A stretch of 64,000 bases of DNA. It comes from Phenylobacterium sp. (lineage in GTDB: Bacteria > Pseudomonadota > Alphaproteobacteria > Caulobacterales > Caulobacteraceae). The notes under the pieces were generated by a model, which saw only the letters and a list, made by a program, of their open reading frames with translations, was not told where the DNA came from and made no database searches. Where the stretch lies: assembly GCF_030680185.1 (NCBI RefSeq), contig NZ_JAUXVZ010000055.1, forward strand, positions 223,484-287,483, given 5' to 3'. Both the position numbers and the translations under genes were made by a program. Shown in pieces: positions 50,016-60,052 of this stretch; position 1 is the stretch's first letter; the number at the start of each line of letters is the position of its first letter.

Positions 50016-50915
50016 TCAGATCTTCCGACCGATCCGCTTGATTTCCCAGTCCAGGGTGACGCCCAGTTTCTGGGCTACGTCAGCCCGCACCGCTTCGCCC
50101 AGGCCCTCCAGGTCGGCGGCGGTGGCTTCGCCGGTGTTGATCATGAAGTTGGAATGCAGGGGGGAAAACATGGCGCCGCCGTGGGGCTTGCCGCGCCAGC
50201 CGGCCTCGTCCACCAGCTTCCAGGCCGAGTGGCCCGGTGGGTTCTTGAAGGTGGAGCCGCCGGTCTTTTCGCGGATCGGCTGGGTCGTCTCCCGCCGGGC
50301 GGTGATCTCATCGATGCGGGCGGTGATGGCGGCCGGATCGTCGGCCTGGCCCTCATAGACCGCCTCGATCCAGATGATGTCGGCCGGCGCCTGACTGTGG
50401 CGATAGGTGTAGCCGAAGTCGGTCAGGGCGAAGTCCCGGCGAGCGCCAGTGCGGTCGATCCCCCAGGCGGAGACCAGGACGTCCTTGGTCTCGGCGCCGT
50501 AGCAGCCGGCGTTCATGGTCAGCGCGCCGCCGATGGAGCCCGGAATGCCAGCATAGAATTCCAGGCCGGCCACCCCGGCCTTGGCCGCCGCTCGGGCGAC
50601 CATGGCGTCGAGGGCTGCAGCGCCGGCGGTGACCCTCAGGCCGTCGGTCGTCACCTGGCCAAAGGCCTTGCCGGCGAGACGGACGACGACGCCCTCGATC
50701 CCACCGTCACGGATGATGACGTTCGAGCCGACCCCCAGGACGGTGACGGGGACCTCGGGCTCAAGGTCACCCAGGAAGCTCGCCAGGTCGTCGCTGTCGG
50801 CGGGCAGGAAGAGCACGTCGGCGCGGCCGCCGACCCGGAACCAGGTGTAGGGCGAGAGCGGCTCGTCCCGCAGGACCTTGCCGCGGGCCGCCGGCAGGCG
50901 GTCACGCCAGCTCAT
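50016..50915 (-). CDS. murB: UDP-N-acetylenolpyruvoylglucosamine reductase
   Basis: MurB reduces UDP-GlcNAc-enolpyruvate to UDP-MurNAc with NADPH and FAD. The 299-residue protein shows the FAD-binding [15 protein letters not shown], the [20 protein letters not shown] loop, and the catalytic serine in GGSTFKNP. Length fits the shorter type-II MurB. It overlaps murC by 4 bases. Its stop is 3 bases from that of the convergent toxin, so it now marks the 3' boundary of the first dcw block. Confidence 0.96.
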   Translation of the reverse strand: MSWRDRLPAARGKVLRDEPLSPYTWFRVGGRADVLFLPADSDDLASFLGDLEPEVPVTVLGVGSNVIIRDGGIEGVVVRLAGKAFGQVTTDGLRVTAGAAALDAMVARAAAKAGVAGLEFYAGIPGSIGGALTMNAGCYGAETKDVLVSAWGIDRTGARRDFALTDFGYTYRHSQAPADIIWIEAVYEGQADDPAAITARIDEITARRETTQPIREKTGGSTFKNPPGHSAWKLVDEAGWRGKPHGGAMFSPLHSNFMINTGEATAADLEGLGEAVRADVAQKLGVTLDWEIKRIGRKI

Positions 50916-52336
50916 GTGGCCTGGCTGCGCAGGGCGTCGAGCTCGCCCGGCAGGGCGTAGGCCCAGGTCGTGATGTCGCCGGCGCCCAGGCAGACCACCA
51001 GGTCGCCGTCCTTGGCCTCCTGCAGCACCATGCGCGCCAGGTCTTCGGGACCCGACAGCGGCAGGGCGCGGCGGTGGCCATAGCGGCGCAGGCCGTCGAC
51101 CAGGGCCTCGCGGCTGGCGCCGTCCAGGGGCGCTTCGCCGGCGGCGTAGACATCGGCAACGATCACCACATCGGCGTCGCTGAAGCAGGCGCAGAAGTCC
51201 TCGAACAGGTCCTTGAGCCGCGAATAGCGGTGAGGCTGGACCACGGCCAGAACCCGCCCGTTGGTCACCGCGCGGGCGGCCTTGAGCACCGAGCTGATCT
51301 CGACGGGATGGTGGCCATAGTCGTCGATCACCCGCACCCCGCCGGACGTCCCGGTGGTGGTGAAGCGACGCTTCACCCCCCCAAAGCCGGTGAGGCCGGC
51401 TCGGATCGACTCGGCGTCCACCGACAACTCGCGCGCCACGGCCACGGCGGCCAGGGCGTTCAGCACATTGTGCATGCCGGCCATGGGCATGTGCAGGTCT
51501 TCCATGCGGATCGGCTCGCCCTGCAGGGGTCGGATCACCACGTCGAAATGGGCGCCGTCGGGACCCATGGAGATCTTCTCGGCGCGGACCTCGGCCTGGG
51601 GGTTGACCCCATAGGTCACCAGCCGGCGGTTCTCGACCCGCGAGGTCAGGGCCAGCACCTCGGGATGGTCGGTGCAGACCGCGGCGAAGCCATAGAAGGG
51701 AATGTTCTCGATGAAGTCCTGGAAGGCCTTCTTCACCGCTTCGAAGTCGCCGTAATGGTCCAGGTGCTCGGGGTCGATATTGGTCACCACGGCGACCGTC
51801 GACTTCAGCTTCAGGAAGGTGCCGTCGCTCTCATCGGCCTCGACGACGATCCAGTCGCCCTCCCCAACCTTGGCGTTGGTGCCATAGGCGTTGATGATGC
51901 CGCCGTTGACCACGGTGGGGTCCAGACCGCCGGCGTCCAGCAGCGAGGCGATCATCGAGGTGGTGGTGGTCTTGCCGTGCGTGCCGCCGACAGCCACCGA
52001 GAACTGCAGGCGCATCAGCTCGGCCAGCATCTCGGCGCGGCGCACCAGGGGCAGGCGTCGCTCGCGGGCGGCCTGCATCTCGGGATTGTCCTGCTTGACC
52101 GCCGTGGAATAGACGACCGCCGAGGCGCCTTCGACCTGGCTCTGCTCATGGCCGATGAAGATCTTGGCCCCTAGCTTCTCCAGCCGCTCGGTGTTGGCGC
52201 CGGCCTTGGAGTCTGAGCCCTGCACCGTATAGCCGATGCGCAGCATGATCTCGGCGATACCGCTCATGCCGATGCCGCCAATGCCGATGAAGTGGACAGG
52301 GCCGAGTTCGAAGGGGACGGGACGGCGACGGTTCAT
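50912..52336 (-). CDS. murC: UDP-N-acetylmuramate--L-alanine ligase
   Basis: MurC adds L-Ala to UDP-MurNAc. The 474-residue Mur ligase has the N-terminal Rossmann [19 protein letters not shown]-binding GTHGKTT at 118-124, the [11 protein letters not shown] motif and the C-terminal [12 protein letters not shown] characteristic of MurC. Start ATG 52336, 30 bases after murG. Co-transcribed with murG and murB. Confidence 0.97.
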   Translation of the reverse strand: MNRRRPVPFELGPVHFIGIGGIGMSGIAEIMLRIGYTVQGSDSKAGANTERLEKLGAKIFIGHEQSQVEGASAVVYSTAVKQDNPEMQAARERRLPLVRRAEMLAELMRLQFSVAVGGTHGKTTTTSMIASLLDAGGLDPTVVNGGIINAYGTNAKVGEGDWIVVEADESDGTFLKLKSTVAVVTNIDPEHLDHYGDFEAVKKAFQDFIENIPFYGFAAVCTDHPEVLALTSRVENRRLVTYGVNPQAEVRAEKISMGPDGAHFDVVIRPLQGEPIRMEDLHMPMAGMHNVLNALAAVAVARELSVDAESIRAGLTGFGGVKRRFTTTGTSGGVRVIDDYGHHPVEISSVLKAARAVTNGRVLAVVQPHRYSRLKDLFEDFCACFSDADVVIVADVYAAGEAPLDGASREALVDGLRRYGHRRALPLSGPEDLARMVLQEAKDGDLVVCLGAGDITTWAYALPGELDALRSQAT

Positions 52337-52366
52337 GGGGCGGCGGGGCCTTGGCTTTAGAGGGAC

Positions 52367-53467
52367 CTAGCGGCCCTGGGCGGCGGTCTGTTCGACCAGG
52401 TCGGCCAGGCGCTCGGCGGCGTCCGGCTTGGCGATGGAGCGGGCGCCGGCCGACATGCGGGCCAGGCGCTCAGGGTTGGTCAGCAACTTTTCCAGCGCGT
52501 TGGACATGGAGTCGACCGTCAGCTGGCTTTCCCGGGCGATCACCGCGCCGCCCGCATCGGCCATGACCTGGGCGTTCTGGCCCTGGTCATCATCCAGGGC
52601 GATGGCCAGGGGCACCAGGATCGCGGGCCGTCCGGCGATGGCGAACTCGCAGACCGTCCCGGCGCCGGCGCGGCCGACCACCAGGTGGGCCTGGCGCAGG
52701 CGGGTGGCCATGTCGCGGAAGAAGGGGGCGATCTCGGCCTCGACCATGGCGTCGGCATAGATGCGGCGGGCGCCGTCCATGGATTCCTTGCGGGTCTGCT
52801 GCTGCACCCGCAGGCGCACCCGCAGCTCTTCCGGCAGGGCGCGGATGGCCTCGGGCATCAGCTCCGACAGCAGGCGCGCGCCCTGGCTGCCGCCGGTGAC
52901 CAGCAGGCGCAGGGTGCCGCCGTCCTCGGGCGGCAGATAGGGCTTGTCGGCCAGGTCGCGGATCTCCTGGCGCACCGGATTGCCCACCACCACGGCCTTT
53001 TCCGCCACCTTGGGCGGCGCCTTCTGCAGGCTCGGAAAAGCGCAGGCGACGGTGGTCACATGGCTGGCCATGCGGCGGTTGGCCCGGCCCATGACGGCGT
53101 TCTGCTCGTGGATGACGGTCGGCCGGCCCTGGGTGATCCCGGCCAGCAGGCCCGGCACCGAGGGATAGCCGCCAAAGCCCACGACGACGGCGGGGTCCAG
53201 GCGTCGGAAGGCGGCGCGGGCCTGCAGGACGCCCTGAATGATCGCCAGGCCCGCCTGGGCCATGCCGATGGGATCGCCGGACTTGAAGGTGCGGGCCGAC
53301 AGGCCGATCCGCTGCTCGGCCGGAAAATTCTCGGCGAAGGCGGCGACGCGCTCGTCCGAGGCCAGCACCACCCGCCAGCCGCGAGCGATCAGCGTCTCTG
53401 CGAGCGCCTGAGCGGGAAAGAGATGGCCTCCGGTTCCCCCGGCGGCGACCACGGCGAGCTTGCGCAT
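52367..53467 (-). CDS. murG: UDP-N-acetylglucosamine--N-acetylmuramyl-(pentapeptide) pyrophosphoryl-undecaprenol GlcNAc transferase
   Basis: MurG converts lipid I to lipid II on the cytosolic membrane face. The 366-residue GT28 enzyme has the first glycine loop GGTGGH at 10-15, FGGYPSVPGLLAG and VIHEQNAVMGRANR in the N-domain, TGGSQGARLLSE, and the UDP-GlcNAc site motif VGRAGAGTVCEFAIAGRPAILVPLA. Normal length. It starts 9 bases after ftsW. Confidence 0.97.
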   Translation of the reverse strand: MRKLAVVAAGGTGGHLFPAQALAETLIARGWRVVLASDERVAAFAENFPAEQRIGLSARTFKSGDPIGMAQAGLAIIQGVLQARAAFRRLDPAVVVGFGGYPSVPGLLAGITQGRPTVIHEQNAVMGRANRRMASHVTTVACAFPSLQKAPPKVAEKAVVVGNPVRQEIRDLADKPYLPPEDGGTLRLLVTGGSQGARLLSELMPEAIRALPEELRVRLRVQQQTRKESMDGARRIYADAMVEAEIAPFFRDMATRLRQAHLVVGRAGAGTVCEFAIAGRPAILVPLAIALDDDQGQNAQVMADAGGAVIARESQLTVDSMSNALEKLLTNPERLARMSAGARSIAKPDAAERLADLVEQTAAQGR

Positions 53468-53476
53468 GGCTTGCGT

Positions 53477-54670
53477 TTAGGCGAAGGCGCCGGCCTTGGC
53501 GAGCCCTTCGGACGGGGCATAGGCGCCCGGCCGGCGACGGGTCAGGGCCAAGGCGAGGCCAAGGGTGAGGCCCGAGGCGATCAGGGACGAGCCGCCATAG
53601 GACAGGAAGGGCAAGGTCATGCCCTTGGTGGGGATCAGGTTCAGGTTCACCGCCACATTGATGATCGCCTGCTGGCCCACCAGGACGAACAGGCCCGCGG
53701 CCGCCACCTGTTCGAAGGCGTTGCTGAGCTTCATGGCCTTGTACAGGCCGCGGATGACGATGACGGAAAACAGCGCCAGGATGATCAGGCTGAAGATGAG
53801 GCCGTACTCCTCGGCCCCCACCGAATAGATGAAGTCGTTATGCAGGTCGGGCACGTGGCGCTTCATCACGCCTTCGCCGGGCCCGCGGCCGAACAGGCCG
53901 CCCGCCGCAATGGCCTCGGCCGCCCGGTCCACCTGATGGGTGTCTGCCGCCTCGGGTCGGAAGAAGCGGTTCACCCGGTCGGCCACGTGGGGAAAGACGA
54001 AATAGGTGCTGAACAGCCCCGCCATCGCCGCGCCAGCCAGCAGCATGACCCAGGACAAAGGCACGCCCGCCATCCAGAAGGCCGCCCCGAAGGCGACGGT
54101 GATCAGCACGGTCTGGCCGAGGTCAGGCTGCATGAGCAGGAGGCCCACGGCGAGGATATAGAGGCCAAAGGCGATGCTGACGCCGGGCACGCCCTGCCCC
54201 TTCTGGCCCTCGGAGAACATCCAGGCGACCAGGACGATCAGGGCCGGTTTCATGAATTCCGACGGCTGCAGGGTGAAGCCGGCGAACTGGACCCAGCGTG
54301 TCGCGCCCTTGGCGTTGTGCCCCAGGAACGGCAGGGCGATCATCAGCAGGATCGCGCCGACGAAGATAAAAAACGCCGCCCGCCGCACCGACTTGATGTC
54401 GAGCATCGAGGTCCCGATCAGCACGGCGGCGCCGATCACGGCGAAGACGCACTGCCGGATCGCGAAGTGGAAGGGGTCGCCGACATTCATCCGCGCCGCC
54501 GCCGCCGGGCTGGCGGAGAAGGCGAGCAGGATGCCGAGGGCGATCAGCACCGCCACCGCGCCCAGCAGCCAGCGATCGATGGTCCACCACCAGACGCCAA
54601 GGGCCGAGCGATCGCTGCGGGCGAAGGCATGGGCCTGATTGGGTCGGCTCGCGGGATCGGCGGCGCTCAT
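53477..54670 (-). CDS. ftsW: septal peptidoglycan polymerase FtsW (SEDS family)
   Basis: FtsW polymerises lipid II at the septum with FtsI. The 397-residue protein has about 10 membrane helices and SEDS motifs GHNAKGATRWVQFAGFTLQPSEFMKPALI, GRGPGEGVMK, DFIYSVGAEEYGLIFS and PFLSYGGSSLI. It overlaps murD by 4 bases. The stretch of motifs is intact and the length normal. Confidence 0.97.
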   Translation of the reverse strand: MSAADPASRPNQAHAFARSDRSALGVWWWTIDRWLLGAVAVLIALGILLAFSASPAAAARMNVGDPFHFAIRQCVFAVIGAAVLIGTSMLDIKSVRRAAFFIFVGAILLMIALPFLGHNAKGATRWVQFAGFTLQPSEFMKPALIVLVAWMFSEGQKGQGVPGVSIAFGLYILAVGLLLMQPDLGQTVLITVAFGAAFWMAGVPLSWVMLLAGAAMAGLFSTYFVFPHVADRVNRFFRPEAADTHQVDRAAEAIAAGGLFGRGPGEGVMKRHVPDLHNDFIYSVGAEEYGLIFSLIILALFSVIVIRGLYKAMKLSNAFEQVAAAGLFVLVGQQAIINVAVNLNLIPTKGMTLPFLSYGGSSLIASGLTLGLALALTRRRPGAYAPSEGLAKAGAFA

Positions 54671-56082
54671 GCTCGCGCGCCTTGTTGGGCCGGAGCTTCA
54701 AGGGCCTGGACCGCATGGCGGAAGGCGTCGCCGCGGGCTTCGAAGTCGGCGAACTGATCGAACGAGGCGCAGGCTGGCGACAGCAGGACCACGGCCTCCT
54801 GGCCGGAAGCCGCGGCGTCGGCATAGGCCCGCGAGACGGCCCGCTCCAGGGTGCCGCATTCGGCGACGGGGGCCTTGCCCGTGAGGACGTCGGCGAAGGT
54901 GTGGGAGGCCTCGCCGATCAGATAGGCCTTTTCGATGCGGGGAAAGAGATCCGACAGGCTTTCGATGCCGCCGGCTTTCGCCTGGCCGCCGGCGATCCAG
55001 TAGATCTTGGGATAGCTGGACATGGCTTGGCGGGCGGCGTCGGCGTTGGTGGCCTTGGAGTCGTTGACGAAACGCACGCGGCCGAGTTGGCCGACCGTTT
55101 CCATGCGATGGGCGAGGCCAGGGAAGGTCATCAGGCCTTCGGCCGCCTCTTCCGGCGTCAGTCCCAGGCCCCGGGCCGCGGCATAGGCGGCCGCGGCGTT
55201 CTGCCAGTTGTGCCGGCCCGGCAGGGAGCGGGCGCGCAGCAGGTCGGCGATCTCGACGGCGCGCTCACCGGTGGCGTCATAGAGCAGGCCCTGAAGCACA
55301 TAGACGCCCCGGCCGATGGCCTTGCTGGACGAGATCGGCACGATGGTCCGGCGGTTGGCGGCCACCACTTCGGTGCAGATGCGCTGACCGTAGGGATCGT
55401 CCACGCCGATGATGGCGGTGTCGCCCTTGCCCTGGTTCAGCAGCACCCGGCGCTTGGCCGCCACATAACCGTCCATGCCGCCATGGCGGTCCAGGTGGTC
55501 GGGGGTGATGTTGAGCAGCAGAGAAACGTCGGGCTTCAGGCTCGAGGTCAGGTCGAGCTGGTAGGACGACATCTCCAGCACATAGACCGCGCCGCCGTGC
55601 ATATCCTCAAGCCCCAGCACGCCGACGCCGATATTGCCGCCCATCCGGGTGTCGCGGCCGGCGCTGGCGCAGATGTGGGCGATCAGGGCCGTCGTGGTGG
55701 ACTTGCCGTTGGTGCCGGTGATGGCCACGACCTTGGGCCGCTTGTGCTCGGGCGCAGCGTTCACGGCGCGGGCGAAAAGCTCGATGTCGCCGACGATCTC
55801 CACGCCGGCGGCCTTGGCCCGCTCGACGGTCCAGTGCGGCGCAGGATGGGTCAGCGGCACCCCGGGCGACAGCAGCAGGGCGGAAAAGCCCCACCAGTCG
55901 GCGGAATTCAGGTCGGTCAGCTCGAAGCCCTCGGCGAGGGCGGCTTCGCGGGCGGCGGGGCGATCGTCCCACAGGGCCAGGTTCGCGCCGCCGGCCTGCA
56001 GGGCGCGCGCGGCCGCCAGCCCTGTGCGGGCCAGGCCGAACACAGCCACCGTCTTGCCTTCGAAACCGCGGACCGGGATCAT
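54667..56082 (-). CDS. murD: UDP-N-acetylmuramoyl-L-alanine--D-glutamate ligase
   Basis: MurD adds D-Glu to UDP-MurNAc-L-Ala. The 471-residue ligase shows the N-terminal VAVFGLARTGLAAA, ATP-binding TGTNGKST at 122-129, the NITPDHLDRHG motif and VRFVNDSKATNADA near the C-domain start, the MurD signature. Normal length, in the usual place between mraY and ftsW. Confidence 0.97.
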   Translation of the reverse strand: MIPVRGFEGKTVAVFGLARTGLAAARALQAGGANLALWDDRPAAREAALAEGFELTDLNSADWWGFSALLLSPGVPLTHPAPHWTVERAKAAGVEIVGDIELFARAVNAAPEHKRPKVVAITGTNGKSTTTALIAHICASAGRDTRMGGNIGVGVLGLEDMHGGAVYVLEMSSYQLDLTSSLKPDVSLLLNITPDHLDRHGGMDGYVAAKRRVLLNQGKGDTAIIGVDDPYGQRICTEVVAANRRTIVPISSSKAIGRGVYVLQGLLYDATGERAVEIADLLRARSLPGRHNWQNAAAAYAAARGLGLTPEEAAEGLMTFPGLAHRMETVGQLGRVRFVNDSKATNADAARQAMSSYPKIYWIAGGQAKAGGIESLSDLFPRIEKAYLIGEASHTFADVLTGKAPVAECGTLERAVSRAYADAAASGQEAVVLLSPACASFDQFADFEARGDAFRHAVQALEAPAQQGARA

Positions 56083-56101
56083 GGTTTGCGCGCCAGCCTC
56101 C

Positions 56102-57211
56102 CTATCGCAGCTTCAGGGTCGCAAGACCCAGGAGGGCCAGCATCACCGCCACGATCCAGAACCGGATCACCACGGTGGACTCAGACCAGCCGAGCTTTTC
56201 GAAATGGTGGTGAATCGGCGCCATGCGGAAGACCCGGCGGCCGGTGAGCTTGAACGACGCCACCTGGATCATCACCGAGAGCGTCTCCAGCACGAAGAGG
56301 CCGCCGACGATGGCCAGGACGATCTCGTGCTTGGTGGCCACGGCCACGGCGCCGAGCGCGCCGCCCAGGGCCAGCGATCCGGTGTCGCCCATGAAAATCT
56401 TGGCCGGCGGCGCGTTGTACCAGAGGAAGCCCAGGCCAGCCCCGATGATGGCGCCGCATATGACGGCCACCTCGCCCACCCCTGGCACGAAGTGCAGCTG
56501 CAGGTAGTTGGAGAACAGGTAGTTGCCAACGAGATAGGCGATCAGGCCGAAGGCCGCGGCGGCGATCATGACCGGCACGGTGGCCAGCCCGTCGAGGCCG
56601 TCGGTGAAGTTCACCGCATTGGCGGCGCCGACGATCACGAGGGCGCCGAACACCAGGTAGAACCAGCCCATGTCCAGCAGCAGTTGCTTGAAGATCGGGA
56701 AGGCCACCGAGGTCGGCAGTTCCGGCGACTCCGCCGTCCGCCCGCCATAGATGATCAGGATCGCCACGGCGGCGAGCGCGATGGCCACTTCCAGCACAAG
56801 GCGCACGCGGCTGGAGACCCCGGCCGTCGTCTGCTTGGTCACCTTGGCGTAGTCGTCGGTGAAGCCCAGGACGCCGTAGCTGGCGGTCACGAACAGCACC
56901 ACCCAGACATAGATGTTGGAAAGGTCGGCCCACAGCAGGGTGCCGACGATCAGCCCGGCCAGGATCATCACCCCGCCCATGGTCGGCGTGCCGGCCTTTT
57001 CGACGATGTGGCGCTCGATGCCGTCGGCGCGGATCGGCTGGCCCTTGCCCTGCTTGGCCTGCATCCAGCGGATGAAGCGCGAGCCCATCAGCATGACCAC
57101 CAGCTGGGCGGTGAACAGCGCCATGCCAGTGCGGAACGTGAGATATTTCAGCAGGTTGAGCAGGGGCACATGCCCCTCAGCCGCCATCTGCGTGTAGAGC
57201 CAATAGAACAT
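56102..57211 (-). CDS. mraY: phospho-N-acetylmuramoyl-pentapeptide transferase
   Basis: MraY makes lipid I from UDP-MurNAc-pentapeptide and undecaprenyl phosphate. The 369-residue membrane protein has about 10 helices and the family motifs [20 protein letters not shown] with catalytic Asp pair, [26 protein letters not shown] and PIHHHFEK. Its start shares one base with the murF stop. Normal length. Confidence 0.97.
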   Translation of the reverse strand: MFYWLYTQMAAEGHVPLLNLLKYLTFRTGMALFTAQLVVMLMGSRFIRWMQAKQGKGQPIRADGIERHIVEKAGTPTMGGVMILAGLIVGTLLWADLSNIYVWVVLFVTASYGVLGFTDDYAKVTKQTTAGVSSRVRLVLEVAIALAAVAILIIYGGRTAESPELPTSVAFPIFKQLLLDMGWFYLVFGALVIVGAANAVNFTDGLDGLATVPVMIAAAAFGLIAYLVGNYLFSNYLQLHFVPGVGEVAVICGAIIGAGLGFLWYNAPPAKIFMGDTGSLALGGALGAVAVATKHEIVLAIVGGLFVLETLSVMIQVASFKLTGRRVFRMAPIHHHFEKLGWSESTVVIRFWIVAVMLALLGLATLKLR

Positions 57212-58608
57212 CAGCCCTGCCCCCCCAGCTCACGGCCAGCCTCGACGAGGGCGGCGGCGACCGCACCCGCTTTGGAGCCGTTAGACCCTTTGACCATCAC
57301 GATATCGCCAGGCTCTACGGCCCGGACGACCTGCGGCCCAATCTGGGCTGCGTTCTCGGCGTACCCGCCCCGACGAGTCGAAGGAAGGGCGTCCCAGAGG
57401 GATTTCATCAAAGGCCCGGCGCAGAAGACCAGGTCCACATCGGCCGCTTCCAAGGGCGCGGCCAGGGCGCGGTGGAAAGCTTCGGCCTCAGCCCCCAACT
57501 CCAGCATGTCGGTCAGCGCGACGATCCGCCGCCCCTCGGGCTTGCGGGCGCCGAGGCTGGAAATCGCCGCGGCCATGGAGATCGGATTGGCGTTGTAGCT
57601 CTCGTCGATCAGGGTGAAGGCGCCGCCTGCGATGGCCACCTGACGCTCGGCCCCGCGGCCAGCCAGGGGCTCGAAGGCGCCCAGGGCCGTGACGGCGTCG
57701 TCCAGCGTCACGTCCAGGGCCTCCAGCATCAGCAGCACCGCCATGCTGTTCAGGCCCCAGTGGAAGCCGGTCTGCAGGATCGGGAAGTCCAAGGCCTGAC
57801 CGTTCAGCACCGCCCGCACCATGGCCTCGCCCGGCCCCGGATTGAAGGCGGTGAGCCGCGCATCGCAGCCCTCGCCCGTACCGAAGGTGCGGACCTGCGC
57901 GCCGGCGGCCTGGGCGGCGCGGCGCAGCTGATCGAACCAGACATTGTCGGCGTTGAGGATGGCGACGCCGCCGGGCGTGAGCCCGTCGAAGATCTCGGCC
58001 TTGGCGCGGGCGACGCCGGCCTCGCCGTCGGGGAAGTTCTCCACATGCACCGGGCCGACCGTCGTGATCAGGACCGCATGGGGACGCACCATCTGCGACA
58101 GGGGGGTGATCTCGTCGGCGTGGTTCATGCCGATCTCGAACACCGCGCGTTCGGTGTCGCGGGCCATGCGGGCCAGGGTGAGCGGCACGCCGATGTGGTT
58201 GTTGTAGGACTTCACCGACGAATGCGCCTTGCCGGCGATGGCGAGGCCCGCGCGCACCGCCTGGGTCACGCTGGTCTTGCCGACCGATCCGGTGACGGCG
58301 CCGCGGCGGGCCTGGGGCGCACGATCGCGCGCGGCGACGCCCAGGGTCTCGAGCGCCTTGAAGACGTCTGCGACCACGACAGCCGATCCGCCCTGCGGCG
58401 CTGACACCAGGGCGCCGGCCGCGCCTTGGGCCAGGGCCTGGGCGACGAAGGTGTGGCCATCCCGGGCGCCGGCCAGGGCGATGAACAGGTCGCCAGGCTC
58501 CACCGAGCGGCTGTCGATGGACAGGCCGGTCACGGCGAAGTCGCCGCCGACCACATCGCCGCCGACGGCCTGGGCGATTTCCTGGGCGGTCCAGAGGGGC
58601 TCAGACAT
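57211..58608 (-). CDS. murF: UDP-N-acetylmuramoyl-tripeptide--D-alanyl-D-alanine ligase
   Basis: MurF adds D-Ala-D-Ala, supplied by Ddl, to the UDP-MurNAc-tripeptide. The 465-residue enzyme has ATP-binding TGSVGKTS at 106-113, the [11 protein letters not shown] motif, and the MurF mark [11 protein letters not shown]. The start overlaps murE by 8 bases. Confidence 0.97.
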   Translation of the reverse strand: MSEPLWTAQEIAQAVGGDVVGGDFAVTGLSIDSRSVEPGDLFIALAGARDGHTFVAQALAQGAAGALVSAPQGGSAVVVADVFKALETLGVAARDRAPQARRGAVTGSVGKTSVTQAVRAGLAIAGKAHSSVKSYNNHIGVPLTLARMARDTERAVFEIGMNHADEITPLSQMVRPHAVLITTVGPVHVENFPDGEAGVARAKAEIFDGLTPGGVAILNADNVWFDQLRRAAQAAGAQVRTFGTGEGCDARLTAFNPGPGEAMVRAVLNGQALDFPILQTGFHWGLNSMAVLLMLEALDVTLDDAVTALGAFEPLAGRGAERQVAIAGGAFTLIDESYNANPISMAAAISSLGARKPEGRRIVALTDMLELGAEAEAFHRALAAPLEAADVDLVFCAGPLMKSLWDALPSTRRGGYAENAAQIGPQVVRAVEPGDIVMVKGSNGSKAGAVAAALVEAGRELGGQG

Positions 58609-60052
58609 GGACGGCCTCCAGCGCCTGGGCGGTCACGGCCACGTCGTCGAAATGATGAGTCACCCCAGCGACGGTCTGGGTCTGCTCATGGCCCTTGCCG
58701 GCCACCACCAGGACGTCGCCGTCCCGCATGAGGTCTGCGGCCGCGGCGATGGCTTCGCGACGGTCACCGATGTCCTGGGCGTCAGGCGCGCCCTGGCGGA
58801 CCTGGGCGCGGATCGCGGCGGGGTCTTCGCTGCGCGGATTGTCGTCGGTCACGATGGCGATGTCGGCCAGGTCTGCGGCGGCCTTGCCCATCAGCGGGCG
58901 TTTGGCGGCGTCCCGGTCCCCACCGGCGCCGAAGACGACGATCAGCCGGCCGCGGGTGTGGGGCCGCAGGGCCTTGAGCACGGTCTCGAGACCATCGGGC
59001 GTATGGGCGTAGTCCACATAGGCCTCGCCGCCGCGAGGTCCGGCGCCGACGCGCTGCAGGCGGCCAGGCGCGCCCTCCAGGCGCTCCAGGGCGGCCAGGA
59101 CGGTCTCGATGCTCTCGCCAGCGGCCAGGCAGAGGCCCGCTGCGACCAGGGCGTTGGCGGCCTGGAAAGCGCCGGCCAGGGGCAGGCGCAGATCGAAGGT
59201 GCGGCCATCATGGATCAGGCTCAGCCGCTGGCCATCCGGCTGCAGCTCGCGGCGGTCGAGGCGCAGGCTCTGACCGCCCTCACCCACCGACAGAATGGCC
59301 TGGCCCGCCTGAATGGCGGCGGCGGCGAAGGCCGGAAAGGCCTCGGAATCGGCGTTCAGGACCGCCGTGGCGCCCCGGGGCAGCAGCGTCTCGAACAGGC
59401 GCAGCTTGGCGGCCTGATAGGCGGCCATGTCGCCATGATAGTCGAGATGGTCCTGGGTCAGGTTGAGGAAGCCCGCGGCCTTCAGGTCCACCCCGTCCAG
59501 CCGGCGCTGGTGGATCCCGTGGGACGAGGCCTCCAGGGCCAGGTGGGTGACGCCGAGGCCCGCCAGCCGGGACATCAGCTCGGCCACATCGGCGGCGTCG
59601 GGCGTGGTCAGGCCAGAGGGCGTCAGCTGTTCATTCAGGCCAGGCCCGGTGGCGAGGACGCCGAGGGTGCCCATGCTCGCGGCCTTGCGCCCGGCGCTGG
59701 CGAAGATCTGGCGGCAGAAGGTGGCGACGGACGTCTTGCCATTGGTGCCGGTCACCGCCACCACGACGCGCGGCTGGACGCCCCAGAAGGCCGATGCGGC
59801 CAGGGCGTAGGCGCGACGGGGGTCGGCGCTGGTCACCACCGGAACGTCCAGGCCTTCCAGAGGCTCGGCCGACAGCACAGCGACGGCGCCGGCGGCCACG
59901 GCCTGGGCCGCAAAGGCCGCGCCATCGGCCTTCGCGCCTGGCAGGGCCGCGAACAGATAGCCCGGCTGCACCTTGCGGCTGTCGGCGGTGACGCCGGTCA
60001 CCTGCGGATCAACGGCGAGATCGCGCCGAACGAGATCGGAGAGACGCGCCAT
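58601..60052 (-). CDS. murE: UDP-N-acetylmuramoyl-L-alanyl-D-glutamate--2,6-diaminopimelate ligase
   Basis: MurE adds the third residue of the stem peptide. The 483-residue protein has ATP-binding TGTNGKTS at 101-108, ALEASSHGIHQRRL, and the DNPR motif (TDDNPRSEDP), which selects meso-diaminopimelate over lysine. Normal length. The start overlaps ftsI by one base and the stop overlaps murF. Confidence 0.97.
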   Translation of the reverse strand: MARLSDLVRRDLAVDPQVTGVTADSRKVQPGYLFAALPGAKADGAAFAAQAVAAGAVAVLSAEPLEGLDVPVVTSADPRRAYALAASAFWGVQPRVVVAVTGTNGKTSVATFCRQIFASAGRKAASMGTLGVLATGPGLNEQLTPSGLTTPDAADVAELMSRLAGLGVTHLALEASSHGIHQRRLDGVDLKAAGFLNLTQDHLDYHGDMAAYQAAKLRLFETLLPRGATAVLNADSEAFPAFAAAAIQAGQAILSVGEGGQSLRLDRRELQPDGQRLSLIHDGRTFDLRLPLAGAFQAANALVAAGLCLAAGESIETVLAALERLEGAPGRLQRVGAGPRGGEAYVDYAHTPDGLETVLKALRPHTRGRLIVVFGAGGDRDAAKRPLMGKAAADLADIAIVTDDNPRSEDPAAIRAQVRQGAPDAQDIGDRREAIAAAADLMRDGDVLVVAGKGHEQTQTVAGVTHHFDDVAVTAQALEAVHV